33,326 bases of DNA from Metasolibacillus meyeri (GTDB taxonomy: Bacteria; Bacillota; Bacilli; Bacillales_A; Planococcaceae): assembly GCF_003049505.1 (NCBI RefSeq), contig NZ_PYWN01000020.1, positions 1 to 33,326 on the forward strand, in the 5' to 3' direction. How positions within the stretch are numbered: position 1 is the first letter of the stretch; every line of letters begins with the position of its first letter. The translations under genes were made by a program, and so were the position numbers. The notes below the pieces were generated by a model. The model worked only from the letters and a program-made list of their open reading frames with translations. It was not told the origin of the DNA and ran no database searches. Shown here piece after piece: positions 24,366-31,327 of the stretch.

Positions 24366-25965
24366 CTAGACTTTTTACTAATGTTTCAATAATTACTGGC
24401 ATCTCTTTAAATGCGCTATCCACATGCAATCTTTCTGTTTTTTGATGGGCATCTTTTCCAAACGGCCCTACATTTAATACAGGGCTTTGTAAAGCAGCCA
24501 TTTCTTTAAATGGAATGCTATATGTTTCTCCCCATACTGGCGTATTCTTTTCAAATGCTGTCCAGTCTCCTGATGTATCAGAATAATTAACATAGCTTAA
24601 ATCGCATATCCCATTAAAGTAATGAATTTGTTCGATTTCAATATCAAATGTTTTCGCTGTATTCTGCACTAATTGAATTGCATCCTTGATTAGCGGATGG
24701 TCTGATGAATTAATTGCTGGGTAATAAGGTGGTGCGTATAAAATAACTGTTGCTGGTGCTAACTCTTGGCAACGAATCATTAATTGGTCGACTATGCGAA
24801 TCGATTTCTCTCGATCATCCCATTGTTCACTTTTAACAACCTGCCTTTTAATAGAAGCAACCTCATCTTCTCCTAATTTTTCATTCGCGTATTGTAATAA
24901 TGCTTCATAGCGCAGCACTTTTACAGCACCGACCCCATTTACTTGCTCACGTTCACAAATCTTTGCATAATGCGCGTTGCAAGCTGCCATCGCCTCATTT
25001 GCTACTTGCTCAAATAAGTCCATAATTTCCGTCGCTGTACGCTTCAATAAAAACACATTGTAAAGGGCAGCTGCACGATAGGGTGTTTGTGTTGAATATT
25101 CCATCTTTAAATCCTTCAACTGAAGCGAAACAGGTAGCGGTGTTTTTTCACCTAAATCGCTCTCACGGAAAATAGGATTCCACTCCATATACTGCGTCAT
25201 ATAAGAACCGATGAAGCTAGCTGTCATTCCTTTTAGCGGCTCGCCTACATGCGTTTCCTTCCCATAAAACAAGGCGGCTGGCATAATCTTTCCTATTGTT
25301 CCTGAATACGCATACTCTTTAATGTCTGTAGGATTTTGCGAGAAGGATGGTTCACTATTTAAAAACAATTTATATGTTAAACCGTATTGCTCACGTAATC
25401 TCACTAGTTCAACTACGACAGCTCGCATACCAGCAGAGTTTACTTCCTCATCTGGTACAGCAGTTAAAAGTAGATTGATTGGCCAATTTTCATTGCTTGC
25501 TTTTTCAATTAATTGCATATGCAACGCTAAACCCATTTTCATATCCATCGTGCCACGACCGAATAAATAGTTACCTGATTCTAAATCCACTTTAGCCACT
25601 TCTGGCAAATCATTAAAATATTTTGGTTCCTTTAGCTTTTGTGTTAGTTCTTCAGGGGAAAAAGCAAGCGGCTCTAATTCTCCGTATTCCTCTGTATGCA
25701 CTGTATCAAAATGGCTAATTAATACGATTGTTTCTGTTGCTGCTGGATGTTTATAAAGTGCTGTGACCGCATTGCGTCCAAGACCTGCATCATGTAACTC
25801 GATATATTCACTATGCTCTTTAAAATAGGGCAACTTCTGTAACTTATCACGTAATTTATAAGCAAATTCGTTTTCCCCTTCTGTTAATGTTCGACTATCC
25901 CATCCCACAACTTCACATAATAATGCGCGTAATTTCTCTGGTGTATTCCAAAAATACTGACTCAT
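24361..25965 (-). CDS. rocB: M20-family peptidase RocB-like, arginine utilisation
   Basis: 534 residues from the ATG at 25963-25965, with GGGAG 7 bases upstream; a TTG one codon earlier is too close. It matches RocB of B. subtilis in length class and sequence: ALYKHPAATETIVLISHFDT, TEEYGELEPLA, LFGRGTMDMKMGLALHM. M20 zinc-ligand positions are visible: H85 and D87 (SHFDT), D141 (GRGTMDMK), and the E173-E174 pair. RocB belongs to the arginine-degradation regulon but its reaction is not established; it may hydrolyse an N-acyl or peptide-linked arginine derivative in the cytoplasm. It is controlled by a promoter flanked by IclR-type operators. Its stop codon lies within an arm of a dispersed repeat. 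Confidence 0.88.
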   Translation of the reverse strand: MSQYFWNTPEKLRALLCEVVGWDSRTLTEGENEFAYKLRDKLQKLPYFKEHSEYIELHDAGLGRNAVTALYKHPAATETIVLISHFDTVHTEEYGELEPLAFSPEELTQKLKEPKYFNDLPEVAKVDLESGNYLFGRGTMDMKMGLALHMQLIEKASNENWPINLLLTAVPDEEVNSAGMRAVVVELVRLREQYGLTYKLFLNSEPSFSQNPTDIKEYAYSGTIGKIMPAALFYGKETHVGEPLKGMTASFIGSYMTQYMEWNPIFRESDLGEKTPLPVSLQLKDLKMEYSTQTPYRAAALYNVFLLKRTATEIMDLFEQVANEAMAACNAHYAKICEREQVNGVGAVKVLRYEALLQYANEKLGEDEVASIKRQVVKSEQWDDREKSIRIVDQLMIRCQELAPATVILYAPPYYPAINSSDHPLIKDAIQLVQNTAKTFDIEIEQIHYFNGICDLSYVNYSDTSGDWTAFEKNTPVWGETYSIPFKEMAALQSPVLNVGPFGKDAHQKTERLHVDSAFKEMPVIIETLVKSLV

Positions 25966-26056
25966 CAATTTTCTCCCTTTCCACTACTACCATTCATCGT
26001 CATCTTCCTTTATTGCCATAGCAACAGACAGTAACCACACATCTCCAAATCAACTT

Positions 26057-26091
26057 TTCCGCCAAACGGAATTAATTTCTGTTAAACGGAA
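26057..26091. promoter_or_regulatory. Two tandem IclR-type operator dyads
   Basis: TTCCGCCAAACGGAA (26057-26071) and TTCTGTTAAACGGAA (26077-26091) share the TTCYG-N5-CGGAA pattern; the first is perfectly palindromic in its arms, the second has one mismatch. Centres are 20 bases apart, so two dimers would bind one helix face. The sites begin about 8 bases after the predicted rocB transcription start, suggesting a roadblock repressor, presumably the divergent IclR-family protein. Confidence 0.65.
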
Positions 26092-26105
26092 ATATCATAC
26101 TTTGA

Positions 26106-26134
26106 AATATAATAGTAAACGATTATAATGTCAA
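26106..26134 (-). promoter_or_regulatory. Sigma-A promoter of rocB
   Basis: Minus strand: perfect TTGACA (26134-26129), 17-base spacer, TATATT (26111-26106). Predicted start near 26099, giving a leader of about 134 bases that contains both operator dyads. Confidence 0.75.
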
Positions 26135-26258
26135 TATATTCTGTTTTTTTCATGTGCACTGAATGAATAAATTTTTTATAGAAAGATAACTACAAGGCTT
26201 GATGTGTTAATGTAGAATTAATCTCAATCTAGTAAAACGAAAAGGTGTTGTTAATATT

Positions 26259-27002
26259 ATGCAATTATTAGAAAGATGCGTGAAAATCGCTAAGGCACTA
26301 ATGTCCTCTAATACGCACAACGGTTTATCTATTTCTGATTTAGCCCAAAAATGTGACTTACCAATTAGTACATTACACAGAATTTTACAAGCGATGATTC
26401 AACAAGGTATGGTTGAACAAAATAAACAAACAAAGCACTATCATATTGGAACAATTTGGATGGAAATCGGTCTACAAATATATGACTCAATAGATTTTAT
26501 TAATGTAATCCGTCCTGAGTTACAGCGCTTATCAAAGGAGGTTGGGGAAAGTGTCTATTTAAGCAAAATGTCAGGCACAGATACAATTATCATTGAACGA
26601 ATTGACAACATCTCTAACCCTATTCGCATTTATGATCCGTTAGGTATTCGGATTCCAATGCATATCGGTTCAGGCAATAAAGCTTTACTCGCTGCAATGT
26701 CAGATGAAGAAGTAACAAATATTTTAAGCCAGCTCGTCACACTAGCGGAAATGGAACAACTGAAGAAACAGCTTATACAAATAAAAGCGCAAGGCTTTGC
26801 TGTCAGTCACGGAGAGTTTACTAAAGGAACATCAGCTGTTTCAGCCGTCGTTTATAATGGATTTAATGATATTGAAGGTGTTGTAACCATTGATTTTGTA
26901 AGCTTCAATGTATCAGAAGATCATATTCAAACATTAGCAAATCGCGTCATGGACACAGCTAAACGAATTTCTTTAAAACTTGGCTATAAAGGAGTCGTCT
27001 GA
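26259..27002 (+). CDS. IclR-family transcriptional regulator
   Basis: 247 residues. An N-terminal winged helix-turn-helix (about 1-65) includes GLSISDLAQKCDLPISTLHR. The C-terminal IclR effector domain follows, with GESVYLSKMSGTDTIIIERI, the MHIGSGNKALLAAMSDEEV helix and QGFAVSHGEFTKGTSAVSAV, the usual ligand-pocket segment. It is divergent from rocB and upstream of rocD, so it probably senses an arginine-pathway metabolite and controls these genes. In B. subtilis the roc genes answer to RocR and AhrC instead, so this would be a different control scheme. The ribosome site (AAAGGTG) is about 12 bases from the ATG, which is long. Confidence 0.9.
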   Translation: MQLLERCVKIAKALMSSNTHNGLSISDLAQKCDLPISTLHRILQAMIQQGMVEQNKQTKHYHIGTIWMEIGLQIYDSIDFINVIRPELQRLSKEVGESVYLSKMSGTDTIIIERIDNISNPIRIYDPLGIRIPMHIGSGNKALLAAMSDEEVTNILSQLVTLAEMEQLKKQLIQIKAQGFAVSHGEFTKGTSAVSAVVYNGFNDIEGVVTIDFVSFNVSEDHIQTLANRVMDTAKRISLKLGYKGVV

Positions 27003-27027
27003 AAAATCATCTTCAGATGGCTTCTTT
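26998..27027 (+). terminator. Weak hairpin terminator at the iclR-type gene end
   Basis: TCTGAA (26998-27003) pairs with TTCAGA (27012-27017), overlapping the stop codon and followed by TGGCTTCTTT. Confidence 0.4.
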
Positions 27028-27057
27028 GCATAGTGACAATTCATTGTAACTATCGTG

Positions 27058-27116
27058 GGAGCACGTGTTGACTGTATCGAAAGCGCAGCGTTAGATACAG
27101 TAGTTTTTAGCAAATA
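27058..27116 (-). repeat. Dispersed intergenic repeat, copy C (inverted)
   Basis: Read on the minus strand it gives TATTTGCTAAAAACTACTG, TATC, AACGCTGCGCTTTCG, ATACAG, then AACACGTGCTCC, matching copy A (5864-5921) nearly end to end. Arms CTGTATC/GATACAG form a hairpin. It lies between the IclR-type gene and rocD. Confidence 0.7.
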
Positions 27117-27216
27117 CGCTACGGTTTTCTGAAAGAATCTCATCTACTATAGAAACACAGATATTGGCGTATAATTTTAAAATCAAAAAGCTATACTAGT
27201 TAGTAAAATGCGACAG

Positions 27217-27255
27217 CCTTGAGCCACTTCCCAATTTGCAGCTCAAGGTTTTTAT
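27217..27255 (+). terminator. Terminator-like hairpin before rocD
   Basis: CCTTGAGC (27217-27224) pairs with GCTCAAGG (27241-27248) and is followed by TTTTTAT. Together with the rocD leader it resembles the bmr terminator plus orphan leader at 21425-21557. Confidence 0.65.
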
Positions 27256-27280
27256 GAGGAAAAAATATTTAAAATAAAAC

Positions 27281-27349
27281 TTGAAAAATGCAAGATATTT
27301 CTGCATTATTATAAATATAAGGTACAATAAGGTGCAAATTTCCTTTGCA
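27281..27349 (+). promoter_or_regulatory. rocD promoter and downstream dyad
   Basis: TTGAAA (27281-27286), 17-base spacer and CATTAT (27304-27309) form a sigma-A promoter. The dyad TGCAAATTTCCTTTGCA (27333-27349; arms TGCAAA/TTTGCA) lies about 17 bases past the predicted start and 38 bases before the ATG. I see no -24/-12 sigma-54 element, unlike rocDEF in B. subtilis. The dyad recurs unchanged at 21541-21557. Confidence 0.55.
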
Positions 27350-27387
27350 TCGTATTCTATTACATTAAATTAAGGGGGATTTTCATT

Positions 27388-28575
27388 ATGACAAAAACAG
27401 CTCAACTTATTACACAAACCGAGAATTTCGGTGCAAATAACTATCATCCGCTACCGATTGTTATTTCGGAAGCAGAAGGTGTATGGGTAAAAGATCCTGA
27501 GGGTAATAAATATATGGATATGTTATCTGCTTATTCAGCAGTTAACCAAGGTCACCGCCATCCAAAAATTATTGAGGCATTAAAAAAGCAAGCGGATCGC
27601 GTAACATTAACATCACGTGCATTCCACTCAGATCAACTAGGCCCTTGGTATGAAAAAGTAAGTAAATTAACGAATAAAGAAATGGTCTTACCAATGAACA
27701 CGGGTGCTGAAGCAGTTGAAACAGCCATTAAAACAGCACGTCGCTGGGCATATGACAAAAAAGGTGTTGCAGAGAACCAAGCGCATATTATCGGCTGTAT
27801 CGGCAACTTCCACGGTCGTACAATGGCAGCGGTTTCTTTATCTTCAGAAGCAGAATACCAACGTGGCTTTGGTCCATTATTACCAGGCTTTAGCTTAGTA
27901 CCTTACGGTGATATTGAAGCATTAAAAAATGCTATTACACCAAACACAGCAGCATTTATCGTTGAGCCAATTCAAGGTGAAGCAGGTATCATCATTCCAC
28001 CAGCAGGCTTCTTAAAAGCAGCAAAGCAATTATGTGAGGAAAACAATGTATTGTTTATCGCTGACGAAATCCAAAGCGGTCTTGCACGCTCTGGTAAAAT
28101 GTTTGCCTATGAGTGGGAAGATATTACACCAGATATTTTAATCTTAGGTAAAGCACTAGGCGGCGGTGTGTTCCCAATTTCATGTGTTGTAGCAAATCGC
28201 GATATTTTAGGCGTATTCAACCCAGGTTCACACGGTTCAACATTCGGTGGAAACCCATTGGCATGTGCCGTATCACTTGCAGCACTTGAGGTACTTGAAG
28301 AAGAAGATTTAGTAGCACGCTCACAAGGCTTAGGCGACTATTTCCAAGAAGCACTTCGCCAAATCGAGCACCCTGCTATTAAAGAAGTACGTGGACGCGG
28401 TCTATTTATCGGCTTAGAATTACACGAAGCAGCACGTCCATACTGTGAAAAACTAATGGAGCGCGGTTTATTATGTAAAGAAACACACGATACAGTAATT
28501 CGCTTTGCACCACCATTAGTGATTACAAAAGAAGAGTTAGATTGGGCAATCGACCAAATTAAAGCAGTATTTTAA
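27388..28575 (+). CDS. rocD: Ornithine aminotransferase
   Basis: 395 residues, normal for the family. Class III aminotransferase features are complete: [20 protein letters not shown] at the start (typical of ornithine aminotransferase), the cofactor phosphate site around [28 protein letters not shown] with D226, and PLP-binding K255 in [10 protein letters not shown]. It converts ornithine and 2-oxoglutarate to glutamate semialdehyde and glutamate in the cytoplasm, the step after arginase in arginine breakdown. AAGGGGGA precedes the ATG. rocB and an IclR-family regulator are neighbours, but arginase, permease and pyrroline dehydrogenase genes are not in the window. Confidence 0.96.
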   Translation: MTKTAQLITQTENFGANNYHPLPIVISEAEGVWVKDPEGNKYMDMLSAYSAVNQGHRHPKIIEALKKQADRVTLTSRAFHSDQLGPWYEKVSKLTNKEMVLPMNTGAEAVETAIKTARRWAYDKKGVAENQAHIIGCIGNFHGRTMAAVSLSSEAEYQRGFGPLLPGFSLVPYGDIEALKNAITPNTAAFIVEPIQGEAGIIIPPAGFLKAAKQLCEENNVLFIADEIQSGLARSGKMFAYEWEDITPDILILGKALGGGVFPISCVVANRDILGVFNPGSHGSTFGGNPLACAVSLAALEVLEEEDLVARSQGLGDYFQEALRQIEHPAIKEVRGRGLFIGLELHEAARPYCEKLMERGLLCKETHDTVIRFAPPLVITKEELDWAIDQIKAVF

Positions 28576-28578
28576 AAT

Positions 28579-28627
28579 GCTGTCGGAAAAGCGAGCTAAC
28601 ATGGTGCTTTTCCGACAGCTTTTGTTT
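28579..28627 (+). terminator. Strong terminator of rocD
   Basis: GCTGTCGGAAAAGC (28579-28592) pairs perfectly with GCTTTTCCGACAGC (28606-28619), followed by TTTTGTTTA. Confidence 0.9.
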
Positions 28628-28706
28628 ATTTCGACTAATAACAAAATTCTTCTCTTTTGCTTATGGACACATGACGATAACTCTTGGAACTAATTAATTA
28701 AAAAAT

Positions 28707-28740
28707 AAAGAATCCCATTCTTTTAAGAACTTGATTCTTT
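28707..28740 (-). terminator. Terminator overlapping the 3-prime end of the 63-residue gene
   Basis: AAAGAATC (28707-28714) pairs with GATTCTTT (28733-28740); on the minus strand the stem is followed by ATTTTTTAA. The arm nearer the gene lies inside its coding end. Confidence 0.6.
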
Positions 28741-28914
28741 ACTCTTTTTCCCACTATCAAACAAATATCTTAAGATCAAAAAAACTATAAAAAACGCCAA
28801 TGATTGTACAATATTTTCTCCCCATAAAATATCTCCTGTCCTTCGATAATCGAAGAAAATAAAGCTAGCCAGTAAAAGGATAAATACAGGAATTAAAATT
28901 AAAATTCTTTTCAC
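28723..28914 (-). CDS. Small two-helix membrane protein, 63 residues
   Basis: Starts at GTG 28912-28914 after a G-rich ribosome site (GGGGGG, close to the start). Helix 1 covers about residues 3-22 (ILILIPVFILLLASFIFF) and helix 2 about 37-52 (SLAFFIVFLILRYLF). A short loop containing DYRRTGDILWGEN separates them, and the tail is polar, KKSKESSS. It is likely an inner-membrane protein with both ends in the cytoplasm. No family recognised. The next gene on the same strand, another small membrane protein, ends 92 bases upstream. Confidence 0.6.
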   Translation of the reverse strand: MKRILILIPVFILLLASFIFFDYRRTGDILWGENIVQSLAFFIVFLILRYLFDSGKKSKESSS

Positions 28915-29006
28915 CTACCCCCCACAATTACACATATAATGTTTATTTGTTATTTTTAAACATAATTCATAACTCTTTAAAATATTCATGATTTATATAT
29001 CCAAAC

Positions 29007-29213
29007 TCAATTTTCCCTTTTCAACTTCCTATACAAGAGTGCAATATAAAAAATATATAGCACTGTAATACCTATACCTATAAACAATTGATTGCTTAAA
29101 TCATTTAAACTAAAGGCTAATACCATATACAAAAACACAAGTGCTACGATTCCTGTCCAAGCTGAGCGAATCAATTTTTCTTTCGTGTTTAAATTCCAGT
29201 AAAAAAATTTCAT
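29007..29213 (-). CDS. Small two-helix membrane protein, 68 residues
   Basis: The ATG at 29211-29213 is 7 bases after GGAGG; two earlier in-frame starts are upstream of or touching that site. The product begins MKFFYWNLNTKEKLIRSAW and has two hydrophobic segments (about 19-36 and 43-61) and a basic end (YRKLKREN). No family recognised. Similar size and layout to the 63-residue gene downstream; both may be in one transcript, though AT-rich sequence of 92 bases separates them. Confidence 0.6.
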   Translation of the reverse strand: MKFFYWNLNTKEKLIRSAWTGIVALVFLYMVLAFSLNDLSNQLFIGIGITVLYIFYIALLYRKLKREN

Positions 29214-29332
29214 ATACATCCCTCCTTGTATAGTAGGATTAAGGTAGTTTTTCAATCAAATACACATACCTTATTTTACCTAAAAAGGAGTATTAAATCC
29301 AGTATTTTATAAAAAAGAAACTTACTAGGTAC

Positions 29333-30235
29333 TCATGCTTTACGACTTCGTATAAATGCCTCCAATGCCCCTGTCCCAATCAATACCCCGACAATAATCA
29401 ACAAACAGCCAACTATTTGATTGACACCAACAGGCTCTTTCAGTAGAGTTGCTGTGCCTAGCAAGCTAAATAATGTGTTGAAATTACCGAAAATCGCTGT
29501 TTCCGCTGCGCCTATTTTGGCAATAGCCGAGTTGTAAATAACATGCCCAACAGCTGTTGCGAAAATTGCTGATACTAATAATAAAATGATGGCCTTTGGT
29601 GCAACGGTTGTAAATGCGATAAATTGTGAAGGCTCTATCATCAATGCGAGCAACAATAGCACTAATGAACCGCTCAGCATCATATAGCCTGTTAACACAA
29701 CTGGATTTAATGTTTTTGATGTTTTACTAATAACTAAAAAGCTAAAGGCTTGCGCTAAAATAGATAGGAAGATGAATAAATCTCCTAGCGCTACGCCCGT
29801 TATCCCCTCACCTCCGCGCATAACAGCCATTATGACGCCAAATGCACCAATAACAAAGCCAACAAAGCGCTTCCAACTCATTTGTGTAAAGCCGAAAACA
29901 ATCGCTAATATCGCTGTTAATAAAGGGCTGAAGCCTAAAATAATACTGCCTTTAACAGCGGAGGTATTTGCTAAGCCAAATGCTAGCAGGCTATGGTGCA
30001 GCACGACACCTAGTATGCTGGCAGACATAATGCCATACACTTCGATGCGGGTAGGTTTTTGCAGCTTTTTTAAAAGAGCTAAAATCCCGACAACTGTTAT
30101 CCCTGCGATAAAAATGCGCACAGCCGTCATTGTTAATGGGCTAAAATAAGAAACTAATAGCTTTAATGCAACGACATTTAACCCCCAAGCTAACATAACA
30201 ATTAATAACACGAGGTAAATTTTCGCTCTTCCCAT
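29333..30235 (-). CDS. EamA-family (drug/metabolite exporter, DMT) transporter
   Basis: 300 residues from the ATG at 30233-30235; earlier in-frame codons encode an atypical charged leader. Ten hydrophobic helices form two EamA repeats, with the N-terminal signature AWGLNVVALKLLVSYFSPLT and the second repeat starting at ALGDLFIFLSILAQAFSFLV. The end of the second repeat shows AAETAIFGNFNTLFSLLGTA and LLKEPVGVNQIVGCLLI, typical of the RhaT/EamA group. It probably exports a metabolite or amino acid derivative; no substrate can be assigned. It is divergent from ypsA with 92 bases between starts. Confidence 0.9.
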   Translation of the reverse strand: MGRAKIYLVLLIVMLAWGLNVVALKLLVSYFSPLTMTAVRIFIAGITVVGILALLKKLQKPTRIEVYGIMSASILGVVLHHSLLAFGLANTSAVKGSIILGFSPLLTAILAIVFGFTQMSWKRFVGFVIGAFGVIMAVMRGGEGITGVALGDLFIFLSILAQAFSFLVISKTSKTLNPVVLTGYMMLSGSLVLLLLALMIEPSQFIAFTTVAPKAIILLLVSAIFATAVGHVIYNSAIAKIGAAETAIFGNFNTLFSLLGTATLLKEPVGVNQIVGCLLIIVGVLIGTGALEAFIRSRKA

Positions 30236-30327
30236 GCCCTTTTTCCTTCTTTCTCTTCCTGAAATCTCGTACAATTAGAAACATCTTAACATACGAACTA
30301 CTTAATTTTCATAGGGAGTGATTTATT

Positions 30328-30885
30328 ATGATTAAAACACTTTTTATTACAGGCTATCGACCGCATGAGCTCGGCATTTTTAATGACAAGCATCCAGGTG
30401 TCGAAATTATTAAAAAAGCGTTGGAAAATAAATTGCGACAGCTTCTTGAAGACGGTTTAGAATGGGTTATCGTTAGCGGACAGCTAGGGGTTGAGCTGTG
30501 GGCAACAGAGGTTGTACGTGCATTGAAAGAGCAATACCCCACGTTGAAATACTCTGTTATTACACCATTTTTAGAGCAGGAGAAAAATTGGAATGAGCAG
30601 AAGCAGGGGCAATATCAAAAAATGATTTTACAAGCAGATTTTGTTACGAGCGTAACGAAGCGGCCTTATGAGGCACCGTGGCAATTTATCGAAAAGGATA
30701 AATTCATTATTCATAATACCGACGCGATGCTACTCGTTTATGATGAGGAAAATGAAGCTTCCCCCAAATATGTGCTGAATCTTGTAAAAAAATATATGGA
30801 GCAGCATGGCAATTATGAGCTTTTCACGATAAATGCTTATGATTTGCAAATGATTGCAGAGGAAATGCAGCAGGACAATTGGTAG
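30328..30885 (+). CDS. ypsA: YpsA family protein (DUF1273, SLOG superfamily)
   Basis: 185 residues, as in B. subtilis YpsA. Conserved blocks are ITGYRPHELGIFNDKHPGVE, GLEWVIVSGQLGVELWATEV, SVITPFLEQEKNWNEQKQGQ, KRPYEAPWQF and SPKYVLNLVKK. The SLOG-type fold suggests binding of a nucleotide or nucleotide-like ligand; YpsA in Bacillus and Staphylococcus affects cell division. The ribosome site GGGAG is 9 bases from the ATG. In Bacillus the next gene is usually gpsB; here it is an unrelated 103-residue gene. Confidence 0.93.
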   Translation: MIKTLFITGYRPHELGIFNDKHPGVEIIKKALENKLRQLLEDGLEWVIVSGQLGVELWATEVVRALKEQYPTLKYSVITPFLEQEKNWNEQKQGQYQKMILQADFVTSVTKRPYEAPWQFIEKDKFIIHNTDAMLLVYDEENEASPKYVLNLVKKYMEQHGNYELFTINAYDLQMIAEEMQQDNW

Positions 30886-30905
30886 TATATACGCCTTTAA
30901 AATTT

Positions 30906-30914
30906 TGATATAAT
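30906..30914 (+). promoter_or_regulatory. Extended -10 promoter before the 103-residue gene
   Basis: TGATATAAT gives an extended -10 (TG at 30906, TATAAT 30909-30914) with only a weak -35. It starts 20 bases after the ypsA stop, so the next gene can be transcribed separately. Confidence 0.5.
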
Positions 30915-30948
30915 ACAGGCAAAGTAACATACTTAGGAGGCGCTCATT

Positions 30949-31260
30949 ATGATGAAATTAGAAATGATAGTCGAACAACAGCCGATCCACATTTCACACG
31001 ACACATATCGCAGAGAATGTCGCTATACACGCGGTATCCATATCCCTGCTGATGAGTTCTCACAAATTATGAAACTCATGGCAGAGGATACTAAATTATA
31101 TTTTGAGTTTCATAATGTAGCAAAAAAAATTGAGCCTGGTAGTTATTTGAATGGACACTCAAGTCTTGCAAGACAAATTGATGAGTATTATAAAAAAATG
31201 AAAAACACCGAAATAATCGGAATTAATAATGGACAAGATTTTTATGTGAAGCTAACGTAA
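30949..31260 (+). CDS. Hypothetical cytoplasmic protein, 103 residues
   Basis: ATG at 30949 with AGGAGG 8 bases upstream. The product is soluble, with no signal or membrane segment: MMKLEMIVEQQPIHISHDTY, then RRECRYTRGIHIPADEFSQI and MKLMAEDTKLYFEFHNVAKK, ending in NNGQDFYVKLT. It is mixed alpha/beta in character. I do not recognise a family; it is not GpsB despite following ypsA. It has its own extended -10 promoter. A strong hairpin follows, mainly serving the convergent surface-protein gene. Confidence 0.7.
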   Translation: MMKLEMIVEQQPIHISHDTYRRECRYTRGIHIPADEFSQIMKLMAEDTKLYFEFHNVAKKIEPGSYLNGHSSLARQIDEYYKKMKNTEIIGINNGQDFYVKLT

Positions 31261-31277
31261 AAAAGGACATAAAATAC

Positions 31278-31317
31278 GCCAGATACATAAGCAATACTAC
31301 ATGCTTGTGTATCTGGC
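31278..31317 (-). terminator. Terminator of the SLH surface-protein gene
   Basis: GCCAGATACATAAGCA (31278-31293) faces TGCTTGTGTATCTGGC (31302-31317), 15 of 16 positions paired, loop of 8. The minus strand continues GTATTTTATGTCCTTTTTT. It lies 10 bases beyond the gene end and may also block plus-strand readthrough. Confidence 0.75.
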
Positions 31318-31327
31318 ACCCTAATAA

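Noticed and set aside
27240-27330. Sigma-54 (-24/-12) promoter for rocD
   Set aside because: No GG-N10-GC pair in the right place; TTGAAA-17-CATTAT fits sigma-A much better.
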